A DNA stretch of 64,000 nucleotides from DASQUK01 sp963813485 (lineage in GTDB: Bacteria; Actinomycetota; Acidimicrobiia; Acidimicrobiales; VFJN01): the NCBI GenBank assembly GCA_963813485.1, contig CAWEZE010000013.1, positions 62,001-126,000 on the forward strand, read 5' to 3'. Below the pieces are notes generated by a model. The model made no database searches and had not been told where the DNA came from. It saw nothing but the letters and a program-made list of their open reading frames with translations. This document shows, one piece after another, positions 27,531-36,012 of the stretch; position 1 is the stretch's first letter, and each line of letters opens with the position of its first letter. The position numbers and the translations under genes were made by a program.

Positions 27531-27761
27531 TCAACCGGCGCCGGCCACGGCCCGGAGTTGCCCCGCGGTCGCCTCGCAGCGGCGTACCGCCAGGAGGTCG
27601 GCGGTGCGGAAGCTCGCGACCCTGGTGCTCCAGGAGTCGATGACGTCGCGGCGGTCACCTCGGCGGAAGAAGGTGGTCATGGGACCTTCCTGCTGGTAGG
27701 CGTCGGCGCCGTCGACGGTCTCGACGGTGCGATCCCGCAGGATGACCTCGAACGTCGGCAT
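27531..27761 (-). CDS. Small conserved-looking protein of unknown function
   Basis: 76 residues: MPTFEVILRDRTVETVDGAD followed by AYQQEGPMTTFFRRG. I do not recognise the family. The start TFEVILRDRTVETVDGA looks like a beta-strand-rich small domain in which a ligand or nucleic acid could sit, but this is only an impression. It is judged real because codon use is like its neighbours and a TACCGT hexamer (plus-strand 27768-27773) lies six bases before its ATG, as at other leaderless genes here. It is convergent with the preceding membrane transferase. Confidence 0.55.
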   Translation of the reverse strand: MPTFEVILRDRTVETVDGADAYQQEGPMTTFFRRGDRRDVIDSWSTRVASFRTADLLAVRRCEATAGQLRAVAGAG

Positions 27762-28116
27762 ACCGGGACGGTACGGCAGGATGGTTGTGAGCTACGAGGG
27801 GAGCAAGCCTGTGGATTTAGGCGGCCCCTCTGTGTGCTCCTGTGGATAACCGCTGGTGGGCGTGAACCCCTGTGGGGGTCGCACCTGACCGTCAGGTGAA
27901 CTTGTCGTGGGACTGGGCCCAGGGCACGAAGTGCTGGGCTCGGTCGCCCTGGGCGTGGGCCATCGCGGCAGTGGGAGTCGTCGACCGCGGCCGTCCGGCC
28001 CGGAATGTGGTGGACGCCTGCCGGGTTCGGGCCACGAACTCACCCCAACCGGGTGGAGCCTTCGCGACGATGAACGTGTCAAGTGCGATACCAGAGACAC
28101 GAACGAGGGGGACACG
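27762..28116. other. Intergenic region with DnaA-box-like sites, a palindrome and one arm of a direct repeat
   Basis: No convincing gene. It holds GCAAGCCTGTGGATT (27803-27817), repeated exactly at 32995-33009; a perfect DnaA-box TGTGGATAA at 27841-27849; and the inverted repeat CACCTGAC-C-GTCAGGTG at 27882-27898, which could be an operator. The small membrane gene downstream starts at 28117. Confidence 0.6.
27803..27817 (+). repeat. 15-bp direct repeat, left copy
   Basis: GCAAGCCTGTGGATT is identical and in the same orientation at 32995-33009. The two copies bracket the membrane-gene and kinase/receiver/cyclase cluster. Each contains a DnaA-box-like TGTGGATT. Confidence 0.7.
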
Positions 28117-28455
28117 ATGGTCCTTGCCGACATCGGGTTGGGCCAGCTGATCTGGACGACGTTCTTTCTTTTCATACTGGCCGCGTTGGTCTGGGTCTTC
28201 GTCATCGTCGTGAGAGACCTGTTCCGCAACCCCGAGCTGTCAGGATGGGCCAAGGCGGGCTGGTTGGTGGTGCTGATCCTTGTCCCGCTGCTCGGATCGA
28301 TCGTGTACATCATCGTGCGGGGCCTATGGATGGGGCCGGCCGTGGGGACGGCCGAAGATGCGGCGGCGCGGGCGCAGCTCACCCGGACCGAGTTCGAACG
28401 CCATGACCGCGGCATCGCCGATTCGACGGAGACCGGGCCCGGTGGACCGACGTGA
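28117..28455 (+). CDS. PLDc_N (phospholipase D nuclease N-terminal-like) membrane protein
   Basis: 112 residues with two membrane helices. It has IWTTFFLFILAALVWVFVIV, then DLFRNPELSGWAKAGWLVVL and LVPLLGSIVYIIVRG. This two-helix hairpin with DLFR..SGWAKA between is the PLDc_N domain. It occurs alone or before a SHOCT helix in many actinobacterial small membrane proteins of unknown function. A GAGGGGG ribosome-binding site precedes the ATG. The frame is open to 27907 but without plausible coding. The stop overlaps the GTG of the next small ORF, which carries a SHOCT-like helix; the two may once have been one protein. Confidence 0.8.
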   Translation: MVLADIGLGQLIWTTFFLFILAALVWVFVIVVRDLFRNPELSGWAKAGWLVVLILVPLLGSIVYIIVRGLWMGPAVGTAEDAAARAQLTRTEFERHDRGIADSTETGPGGPT

Positions 28456-28688
28456 CCCGGCTGGTAGAGCAACGGGACAACGGCACGATCACTGATGCTG
28501 AGGTCCGCGACGATGAAGGCGCCGACCACGGACGGTACCGCGACAACGCCGTAGTGACGGACACTCCGCGGCGACGGATCGTTGCGCCAACACGGCAGAT
28601 CGGGGTGCCGACCGATGAGGTGTGGGCGTCGGGCCTAACCCGCGCATACGCTGCCGATCGTCGAGGAGAGCCACGGCCATCGCCGTGA
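28452..28688 (+). CDS. Small SHOCT-like protein
   Basis: 78 residues with a GTG start that overlaps the stop of the PLDc_N gene (GTGA). The first 20 residues, TRLVEQRDNGTITDAEVRD, resemble the SHOCT helix pair (L..LRD.G.IT..E), which normally ends PLDc_N proteins. The rest is charged and of unknown function, with no membrane segment. Either the two ORFs are separate coupled genes or a fused protein is split here. I see no clean single-base repair, so they are kept apart. Confidence 0.45.
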   Translation: MTRLVEQRDNGTITDAEVRDDEGADHGRYRDNAVVTDTPRRRIVAPTRQIGVPTDEVWASGLTRAYAADRRGEPRPSP

Positions 28689-28710
28689 CGGGATCACCGG
28701 GACAGTTCCC

Positions 28711-29049
28711 ATGGACAAGCTGAAGCTGTACGCGGTGGTGATGGGCATCGGGGCGGCGATTGGGATCACGGTCGCTGAGATATGGCGTCGAAAGATGCGT
28801 CACGACAGTTACCTGAACTATTTGCCGCCTCCCCGCGACCGCGATGGCGCATCGACCGACAGCGACCCCTCCGGTGGACGAATGCGTCAAGTGGCCAACC
28901 GGGTATGGTCGCCCGTCGCCGCATCTGCCAAGAGCGACTGGGCGCGCCTACGACGCATCCGCGCTGGCGCGCCCAGACCCAGCATCGGCGCCCCAGCCCC
29001 ACCCGCAGAGCAGCCAGGCGCTCCCGTGCCTCCCGTTCCGCCGACCTAG
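28711..29049 (+). CDS. Small single-span membrane protein, unknown
   Basis: 112 residues. One N-terminal hydrophobic segment, LYAVVMGIGAAIGITVAEIW, is followed by a basic stretch (RRKMRHDSYLNYL), a hydrophilic middle and a Pro/Ala-rich tail. I recognise no family. The topology suggests a membrane-anchored cytoplasmic protein. It starts 22 bases after the SHOCT-like ORF on the same strand, so it probably shares its transcript. No strong ribosome-binding site is seen. Confidence 0.5.
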   Translation: MDKLKLYAVVMGIGAAIGITVAEIWRRKMRHDSYLNYLPPPRDRDGASTDSDPSGGRMRQVANRVWSPVAASAKSDWARLRRIRAGAPRPSIGAPAPPAEQPGAPVPPVPPT

Positions 29050-29365
29050 GAACTCGGGTCCGGTCGTTCCGCTGATCGACGAGGCGATCGAGGGGGACGG
29101 AGCCACCCTCCAAGGGTGGGCTGTCGAAGACGCCAGGCCGTGCTCGTGCGTGGCCGGCGCTATTGACCGACATGTGGTGCCCTAGCGGCGCCGCCCAGTG
29201 GGTCCGTTCGATTCCACGACTCCATCCTCATTTACAAGGTCGGGAGTCTCCGGCGAACGCACGGTGGTTCACGATCGCGCCGATTCGACGTGGGAGACTG
29301 GCCAGCCCAAGGATGGGACGTACCGAATGCTCCCGATAACCGCACTCTGAGATCGGCGCCCGGAG
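29050..29365. other. Intergenic region before the kinase operon
   Basis: No gene, tRNA or repeat that I can support. Codon use in every frame is poor. It presumably carries the promoter of the kinase-receiver-cyclase operon, but no clear -10 hexamer stands out at the usual distance from the start codon. Confidence 0.4.
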
Positions 29366-31375
29366 ATGGCTCGTGACCAGGTGATGACGCCCGCCGAACC
29401 GAAGATGCCGCGCTTCACGGGCTGGCTGCGTCCGGTCGTCGATGCGGTCGCTCGTGTGAAAGCAGGTGTCCACCGCAAGCTGCTCTTCGGCTTCCTCATC
29501 GGCGCCTTGTTGCTCGTGGCGATGGGGCTGCTCAGCCTCCTCGTCATCCGGCAGATGAACGATCGCATGATCGAGCTCGACGATGCGCAGGTCAAGGCCG
29601 GCCGGGCGCAGGAGATGCTCTATGCGGTGACGGCCCAGAGCCACTACCGGGCGATGGCACTGCTCCTCCCCGACGACGCGGCCACGTACAACGGGCAGGT
29701 CGAGGAGGCCAAGGTGACCTTCGCCCAACTCCTGGACGAGCTGCATCGGGCCGAGCCGGCCAACGCCGCGTTCTACGAGGACGTCAGGACCGTCAACGAG
29801 GACTACCGGCGGTCCGGCCAGAAGGTGCTGGCGTTGATCGAACAAGGCCGCACGGACGAGGCTGCTGGTGTCCACCTGAACGAGGAGCACCCGACTTCGC
29901 ACCAGCTGGAGAAGTCGATGAGGACGCTCATCGCGACGGCCAACGAGGACATGGCCGCCGCCCAGACCGACTTCCGGTCTGCTCGCGACCTCTTCACCGG
30001 CATGGTGATCACCTTCTCGGCCGCGAGCGTCATCGTGGCCCTGATGCTCGGGTTTGTCCTCTCGTGGGCGTTCATCCTGCCGGTCCGGAAGATGGAACGA
30101 GCGCTCGCCGACATCACAGCCGGCAACTTCGACCAGCGCGTCGACGTGCCGAACCGCGACGAGTTCGGAGGCCTGGCGCGAGATCTCAACAGCACGAGCG
30201 AGCGCTTGGCCACGCTGTTCGATGATCAGCGGCGGCTGGCCACGCGGCTGCGCGAGACCAACGCGTCGCTCGAGCGGACCAGCGAGGCGAAGTCGCGATT
30301 CCTGGCGAACGTCAGCCATGAGCTGCGCACGCCGATGACCGCCATCCTCGGCTTCACCGATGCGCTCCTCGCGGGCGTGGACGGTCCGCTCAACCCCGAC
30401 CAGGAGGCGTCGCTCCGTTGGGTCCAGCGCGGCGGGCAGGACCTCCTCGGGCTGATCAACGAGATCCTGGACCTGTCGAAGATCGAGGCTGGGAAGCTCA
30501 CCCTCGACGTCGAGCCCTTCGATCCGCGGGAGCTCGTCGACACGGTCGTCGCACAGCACCGCTCGCTCGCGGCGCAGAAGGGGATCCGCTTCGCATGGCA
30601 CAACGCGGGCACGCCGGCCGAAGTGGCGCTCGACCGCCAGCGTGTGCGTCAGATCCTCGTCAACCTCGTCGGGAATGCGCTCAAGTTCACCGAGGCGGGC
30701 GAGGTGGAGGTCACCTCAGCAGGGACAGACGACGCTCGTTTCCACGTCGCAGTGCGCGACACCGGGCCCGGCATCTCCCCGGAGCTGCAGGAGGTGATCT
30801 TCGAGGAATTCCACCACGCCGAGGGAGCCGCGGCCGGCACCGGTCTCGGGCTGCCGATCAGCCGCCGCCTTGCACGAGCGATGGGCGGCGACGTCACGTT
30901 CGAGAGCGAGCCGAGCCGAGGGAGCGTCTTCCACCTCATTCTCCCGCTCGACTGTCGCCCGACGCCCGCGGGCAACGACGACCTTCCGCCGGTGGCCGCC
31001 CGTGACGGTGAGCGCGTGCTGCTCTGCGTGGACGACGACCCCTCGGTCGTTCACGTGCTGCAGAAGATGGTCAGCGGCCACGGGTACCGCGTGATCGGTT
31101 CCCAGAGCGCGAGGACCGCGGTCGAGGACGCGCGGCGCAGGAAGCCGGCCGCGATCCTGATCGACGTCCACCTCCAAGGACGCGACGCTCTGGACCTCCT
31201 GCGCGAGCTCAAGCGCGACCCCGAGACAAGCGCGATCCGCGTGATCGTGCTGTCCGGTGCGGACCCGGGCGACCTGCCCGAAGGCGTCGACGGCTACCTG
31301 AGCAAGCCGGTCCAGCAGGTCCGGCTCCTGCGCATGCTCGACGACGGCGCCGCCGCGCGGAAGGCTGAGCTGTAG
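29366..31375 (+). CDS. Hybrid sensor histidine kinase with C-terminal receiver
   Basis: 669 residues. Membrane helices lie at about residues 38-62 and 212-238, with a helical extracytoplasmic sensor between them. A HAMP linker follows (LPVRKMERALADITAGNF, to residue 290), then a HisKA domain with the phosphorylated H318 in FLANVSHELRTPM. The ATPase domain has its N-box (LVNLVGNALKFTE), G1 (RDTGPGIS) and G2 (GTGLGLPIS). A receiver from about residue 550 holds an aspartate in ILIDVHLQGRDAL and the switch lysine in GYLSKPVQ. It should pass phosphate internally and to the two downstream receivers. The stop overlaps the next GTG by one base. Confidence 0.93.
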   Translation: MARDQVMTPAEPKMPRFTGWLRPVVDAVARVKAGVHRKLLFGFLIGALLLVAMGLLSLLVIRQMNDRMIELDDAQVKAGRAQEMLYAVTAQSHYRAMALLLPDDAATYNGQVEEAKVTFAQLLDELHRAEPANAAFYEDVRTVNEDYRRSGQKVLALIEQGRTDEAAGVHLNEEHPTSHQLEKSMRTLIATANEDMAAAQTDFRSARDLFTGMVITFSAASVIVALMLGFVLSWAFILPVRKMERALADITAGNFDQRVDVPNRDEFGGLARDLNSTSERLATLFDDQRRLATRLRETNASLERTSEAKSRFLANVSHELRTPMTAILGFTDALLAGVDGPLNPDQEASLRWVQRGGQDLLGLINEILDLSKIEAGKLTLDVEPFDPRELVDTVVAQHRSLAAQKGIRFAWHNAGTPAEVALDRQRVRQILVNLVGNALKFTEAGEVEVTSAGTDDARFHVAVRDTGPGISPELQEVIFEEFHHAEGAAAGTGLGLPISRRLARAMGGDVTFESEPSRGSVFHLILPLDCRPTPAGNDDLPPVAARDGERVLLCVDDDPSVVHVLQKMVSGHGYRVIGSQSARTAVEDARRRKPAAILIDVHLQGRDALDLLRELKRDPETSAIRVIVLSGADPGDLPEGVDGYLSKPVQQVRLLRMLDDGAAARKAEL

Positions 31376-31740
31376 TGGCGACGATCCTTGTGATCGAGGA
31401 CACTCCGGCGAACAGGGCGCTGGCCACCAAGCTGCTGCAAGCGGCCGGGCACGACGTGCTCTCGGCCGACACTGCCGCCGACGGCATGGCATTGGCTCGC
31501 CAGGAGCTCCCTGACCTGGTGCTCATGGATCTCGGGCTCCCGGACATGGACGGCTGGCAGGCACTGAGCGAACTCCGTGCGGATCGAGGTCCGGTCGCCA
31601 AGCTGCGCATCGTCGCCTTTACCGCCCACGCCATGCTCGGTGACGAGGAACGCGCGCGTGCGGCCGGGTTCGACGAATACTTGAGCAAGCCGATCGACTT
31701 CGCGACCTTCGCCGACACCGTTCGGGGCCTGCTGCCGTGA
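31375..31740 (+). CDS. Stand-alone response regulator receiver
   Basis: 121 residues, a receiver domain with no output part. The acidic pocket is at VIEDT, the phospho-acceptor is D52 in VLMDLGLPDMDGW, the switch is FTAHAMLG, and the lysine is in YLSKPID. Such CheY/DivK-like single domains shuttle phosphate or compete for it. The GTG start shares its first G with the kinase stop TAG, and its own stop overlaps the next start (GTGA), so the three proteins are made in a coupled series. Confidence 0.92.
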   Translation: MATILVIEDTPANRALATKLLQAAGHDVLSADTAADGMALARQELPDLVLMDLGLPDMDGWQALSELRADRGPVAKLRIVAFTAHAMLGDEERARAAGFDEYLSKPIDFATFADTVRGLLP

Positions 31741-32780
31741 GCCGTGAGCGGCCTCTGATCGTTGCCGTGGACGACGAGCCCGCGAGCTTGGCGCTCCTCC
31801 ACAAGCTCCTCACGCGTGAAGGTTACGACGTCGTCGATGCGGTCGACGGTGAGTCCACGCTCCGTGCGATCGCCGAGCACCACCCCGATCTCGTCTGCCT
31901 CGACGTGATGATGCCCGCGCCCGGTGGCATCGAGGTGTGCCAGCGGGTGCGTCGCGACCCCGAGCACGCCGGCCTGCCCATCCTGCTGCTCACGGCCCTC
32001 GACCGTCCCGAGGACAAGGCACGCGGACTGGAGGCCGGGGCCAACGACTTCCTGAGCAAGCCGTTCGACCTGAGCGAGCTGTCGGCGCGGCTGCGCTCGC
32101 TGCTGCGGACGAAGGCTCTGCAGGATCGGCTCGCCGACCTGCTGGGACGCTACGTCAGCGCCAGTGTCGCGACGCAGGTGCTCCGTGATCCGTTGTCCGT
32201 CTCGCTGGGCGGCGATCGGCGCGAGGTGTCCACGCTGTTCGCGGACGTGCGCGGCTCCACGGCTCTCGCGGCGGAGCATCCGCCGGAGACGTTCTTGGAC
32301 CTGCTGAATCAGTGCCTGACGGTCGGGACAGATGCCGTCGAGCGTCACGAGGGCACGGTCGCAGGCTTTCTCGGCGATGGCATCATCGCGGTCTTCGGTG
32401 CCCCGGTGGCCCACGTCGACGATCCCGAGCGGGCCGTCCGATCCGCCCTCGCCATGCAGGGCGAGATCATGCGCCTCGAGATTCCGATGTTGCGGGGCGT
32501 GCGACTGCACCTCGGCATCGGCATCACGACCGGCGAGGTGATCGCCGGCAACGTCGGGTCGGAGCGCCGAATGCACTACACCGTCATCGGTGACGCGGTG
32601 AACGTCGCGTCACGGCTTGAGACGGCGGCCGGCCCTGGTCAGATCCTCGTCGACGAGCCGACCCACGACCGAGTGCGAGATCTCGTCGAGTCGCAAGATC
32701 TCGGCAGCCTGCGCCTCGCCGGCAAGAGCGACTGGGTGCGCGCCTTCAACGTGCTGGCGCTACAGCCCACGGTGGGGTAG
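31737..32780 (+). CDS. Receiver-adenylate/guanylate cyclase (class III)
   Basis: 347 residues. An N-terminal receiver (acidic pair VDDE, acceptor D56 in LVCLDVMMP, lysine in FLSKPFD) is joined by a helical linker (residues 125-165) to a class III cyclase catalytic domain. That domain has the metal-binding aspartates in STLFADVRGST and FLGDGIIAVFGAP, and TVIGDAVNVASRLE with the base-selecting aspartate and transition-state residues. Phosphorylation should set cAMP (less likely cGMP) synthesis. The GTG start overlaps the stop before it. It ends the operon. Confidence 0.92.
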   Translation: MSRERPLIVAVDDEPASLALLHKLLTREGYDVVDAVDGESTLRAIAEHHPDLVCLDVMMPAPGGIEVCQRVRRDPEHAGLPILLLTALDRPEDKARGLEAGANDFLSKPFDLSELSARLRSLLRTKALQDRLADLLGRYVSASVATQVLRDPLSVSLGGDRREVSTLFADVRGSTALAAEHPPETFLDLLNQCLTVGTDAVERHEGTVAGFLGDGIIAVFGAPVAHVDDPERAVRSALAMQGEIMRLEIPMLRGVRLHLGIGITTGEVIAGNVGSERRMHYTVIGDAVNVASRLETAAGPGQILVDEPTHDRVRDLVESQDLGSLRLAGKSDWVRAFNVLALQPTVG

Positions 32781-33188
32781 CGGCCCGCGTCGCCCGCACA
32801 CGGGTTTGGAGCCCTCGACCTTGCAATTGGCTCCCCCGCCTCGTCCTGGCATCGGTGCCCGGTCGCCCGGCCGGTTGCGCGGTCAGGTACCGGGGTGTCT
32901 ACTCGCTGCTGTCGATGGCGACGATGCCGCCAGCATCGCCGGCTGGTTTGAGTCGGACCATGGACCCCTCCGACAGGTAGTGGCGCACAGTGATGCAAGC
33001 CTGTGGATTGAGCAGGTTGTCCACAGGCCGGGTCGGAACGGCACGTCGTGCCCTGACGTATGTCATGCTGGCCGTCGTCACACGGCCGTAGTAGAACAAC
33101 GCTTTCCGTAACCGGCCGCTTCCGTCGGGTGCTGGGGAACCGACTTGCTTGCTCTGGCCCCGTCGAGGAAACGAATTGGAGCTGACAG
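32781..33188. other. Intergenic region with an inverted pair of DnaA-like boxes
   Basis: No well-supported gene. A 66-codon minus-strand frame at 32899-33099 is discussed among the rejected items. The right copy of the 15-bp direct repeat (32995-33009) lies here. CCTGTGGA and TCCACAGG, 12 bases apart (33000-33027), form a perfect inverted pair, which includes TGTGGATTG and TTGTCCACA. The sensor kinase gene starts at 33189 with a GGAG ribosome-binding site. Confidence 0.55.
32995..33009 (+). repeat. 15-bp direct repeat, right copy
   Basis: GCAAGCCTGTGGATT is identical to 27803-27817. Together the copies bound about 5.2 kb containing the membrane genes and the two-component/cyclase operon. Confidence 0.7.
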
Positions 33189-35581
33189 GTGGGTCGACGC
33201 ATCCCGATCCGCGTCAAGGTGGCCGCCGCCGTGGCCGTGCCGCTCCTGGTCCTCGTCGTCGGCGCCGCGGTCGGCGTGTCAACCAGCACCTCGCAGGCTC
33301 GGACGGTCACTCGCCAGGCCGAGCTGGCGACTGCATCCATCGGCCATGCCGGCCTGATCAACGTCCTGCAGAACGAGCGCAACACGGCGCTCGTCCAGAT
33401 GCTGGGCCTGGAAACACAGATCGAGCTCGAGGAGTCGGACATCGACGCGTCCCGGCAGCGCACCGACGAGGCCCACGATGCGCTTCACCGGCAGGTCAGC
33501 GGCCAGGACGACCGGCTCCGCGAGGACTGGGCGAACGCCCTCTCGACGCTCGACGACTTGCCCGGGCTGCGCGAGGGGGTCGATGCCGCCGCCGCCAACC
33601 CGGGTCCGGCCAACCGCGAGGCGGCCCACGAGGTGTTCGCCGCGTACACCGACATGGTGGCGACCATCTTCGCCTCCCACGACCGCTTCGCACTGGTGGT
33701 CGACGACGCCGACCTGCGCCAAGGTGACGACCTCGTCCACTACTCGTCCCACGCCACCGACTCGGTCGCGCAGCTGGTGGACCAACTGCTCTACGCCGGT
33801 TGGGGCACGGGGGGCATCGACGAGCCCGTGGCAGCCGCTGAGGTGTCCAAGGTGGCTCGCGACGTCGAGAAGAACAACGCGGTCGTGAAGACCAAGGGCA
33901 CCGGTGACTACGCCGCCGCCGCCGATCGCCTGCTGGCCAACCAGCAGGTTGCGGGGCTGGTGCCGTTCGCCTCCGACGCCATTGCCAGCGGGGCGCCGGT
34001 CGACCCGGCTGCGCTGCTGGCCACGACACCGCTCGGTGCCGACGGCCCGTACCTGGCGTTCCGTGGTCAGGTCGCCGACGTGCTCGAGCAGCGAGCCGAC
34101 GACCTGCGGTCCCAGGCGGACGCCCGCCGGCGCTGGTACATCGGGGCGGCGCTGGCCGCCGTGATCGCGGCTGCGCTCGTCGCATGGCGGGTCAGCCGCT
34201 CGATCACCCGGCCGCTGCGCGCCCTCAGCCACGACGCCCAGTCGATGGCCGAGGAGCAGCTCCCCAGTGCCGTGGCCGACATACTCGATGCCCCCTGGGG
34301 GCAGGACCTCGCGCCGCCAGAGCCGGTGCCGATCAAGGTCACGACCAGCGACGAGGTGAGCGACGTGGCCTACGCGCTCGACGACGTCCGACGCTCCGCG
34401 ATCGGGCTGGCGGTCGAGCAGGCGACGCTACGGCGGACCATCGCCGAGTCGTACGTCAACCTCGGCCGACGGAACCAGAACCTGCTGAGTCGATTGCTGG
34501 CCGCGGTCGGCGATCTCGAGCAGGGAGAGGCGGACCCCGAGAGGATCGCCCAGCTTCACAAGCTCGATCATCTCGCCACGCGCATGCGGCGCAACGCCGA
34601 GTCGCTCCTGGTGCTGAGCGACGCGGACGTGGGCCCGCGCTGGCACCCACCGGTTCGGGTCCTCGACGTGGTGCGGGCGGCGCTCGGGGAGATCGAGAAC
34701 TACCAGCGGGTCGTTGTGCGCACGCTCGACCCGGTGATGATCGTGGGTGGGGCCGCGTCCGACCTGACCCACCTGCTTGCCGAGCTCATAGAGAACGGCG
34801 TCAAGCACTCGCCGCCGCACGAGCTGGTCGAGATCCGGGGACGCATGACCCCCGATGGTTACTCGCTGGCGGTGATCGATCACGGGCTGGGCATGAGCGC
34901 CGAGGACATCGCCCGGGCCAACGAGCGGCTGGCCGGCGCCGACACGCCGACCATCGCGGTCTCCAAGCACCTGGGCCACTTCGTGGCGGCCGCGCTGGCC
35001 GCGCGCAACGGCATCGACGTTCGACTGCAGGGCTCCGAGGTCGTCGGCATCGCCGCCATCGTCGACCTGCCGGCGGAGATCATCGCCCCCATGCCACCCG
35101 AACCCGTGCGCGAGCTGGTTGCCCCGGCAGCACCGGCGGTGCCGGCGGCCCCACCGGCTCCGGAGGCACTGGCAGGGGTGTCGGCCGGTCTGAGCGCCGG
35201 CCCGAGCGCGGTTGCGCCCCCGGTGCCGCCCGCGCGCCTGCGCCGCAGCCGGACCCGGTAGATGCGCCCCCGGTGCCGCCGGCGCCGGCTCCATCACCGG
35301 GCCCGGTTCCCGCCCCGGCTCCCATCCCCGTGGGTGGCGGCACGCCCGCCGTCACCGCCAGCGGGCTGGTGCGGCGCGTGCGGGGCGCGCAGCATCCCGG
35401 CACGGGCGGTCCGCTCGCGTCGGCGGGCCGCGCGCCGTCCATCCGACCTGCAGCCGCACTAGACGACCGCGGGCCGGGCGTCGACCCTGCCGAGATCCAG
35501 CGCTTCCTCAGTAGTCTGGCCGCCGGCGTGCAGCGCAGCCTGGCCGACACGGACAGCGAGCGGGACCGGGAATCTCAATAG
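33189..35581 (+). CDS. Conservon-type sensor kinase with nitrate-sensor-like domain (one frameshift)
   Basis: About 797 residues after repair. It has a signal/TM at residues 8-32, a helical NIT-like sensor (VLQNERNTALVQML; about 40-300), a second TM near 318, a HAMP-like linker, and then the CvnA pattern LHKLDHLATRMRRNAESLLV, ENGVKHSPPHELVEI and IDHGLGMSAEDIARANERL. The atypical ATPase region matches CvnA of Streptomyces conservons. Near 35222-35262 the frame breaks in a Pro/Ala repeat. The true end, LVRRVRGAQHPGTGG followed by DPAEIQRFLSSLAAGVQR, continues in the next frame after one missing base. The roadblock gene follows at once. Confidence 0.88.
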
Positions 35582-35586
35582 GGCTG

Positions 35587-36012
35587 ATGTCACTGACCAA
35601 AGAGGCGCGCAACTTCAACTGGTTGCTCAGCAACTTCGTGGACGAGACCGCCGGTGTGACCGATGCCGTAGCGGTGTCGTCGGACGGCCTGCTGATCGCC
35701 CGCTCGAACACGCTGAGCCAGCAGGAGGGCGACCAGCTCTGCGCCATCATCTCCGGGTGCGCCAGCCTGGCGGAGGCGTCCGACCGGCTCCTCGACGGCG
35801 AGGGCCTCGAGCGGGTCATCATGGCGATGAACATGGGCTTCCTGTTCGTGTGCTCCATCGCCGACGGCAGTTGCCTCGGCGTGGTCGCCACCCGCGACTG
35901 TGACGTGGGCTCGGTCGGCTACCAAACCACCGAGCTGGTGGCGAAGGCCGGTGAGCTGCTGACGCCTGCGCTCCGCGAGGAGCTCAAGACGTACGTCGCC
36001 TCCTCGACCTGA
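35587..36012 (+). CDS. Roadblock/LC7 domain protein (CvnB-like)
   Basis: 141 residues. NFNWLLSNFVDETAGVTDAV followed by AVSSDGLLIARSNTLSQQEG is the typical start of conservon roadblock proteins. The GLERVIMAMNMGFLFVCSI core and the C-terminal LVAKAGELLTPALREEL helix are also typical. In Streptomyces such proteins form complexes with the CvnA kinase and the CvnD GTPase and modulate nucleotide cycling. Here the ATG lies six bases past the repaired kinase stop. The usual CvnC (DUF742) and CvnD (GTPase) genes are absent: next comes a gap and then the radical SAM gene. The partner GTPase may be encoded elsewhere. Confidence 0.9.
   Translation: MSLTKEARNFNWLLSNFVDETAGVTDAVAVSSDGLLIARSNTLSQQEGDQLCAIISGCASLAEASDRLLDGEGLERVIMAMNMGFLFVCSIADGSCLGVVATRDCDVGSVGYQTTELVAKAGELLTPALREELKTYVASST

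Noticed and set aside
28766..29173. 135-residue minus-strand frame opposite the small membrane gene
   Set aside because: Codon pattern fits the plus-strand gene; no domain, no start signal.
27810..33025. Replication origin at the DnaA-like boxes
   Set aside because: Too few boxes, no AT-rich unwinding stretch and no origin genes nearby.
32899..33099. 66-codon minus-strand frame ending in MVRLKPAGDAGGIVAIDSSE
   Set aside because: No family, no ribosome-binding site or -10 at the usual distance, and it runs through the 15-bp repeat and DnaA-like boxes, which are better explanations for this gap.
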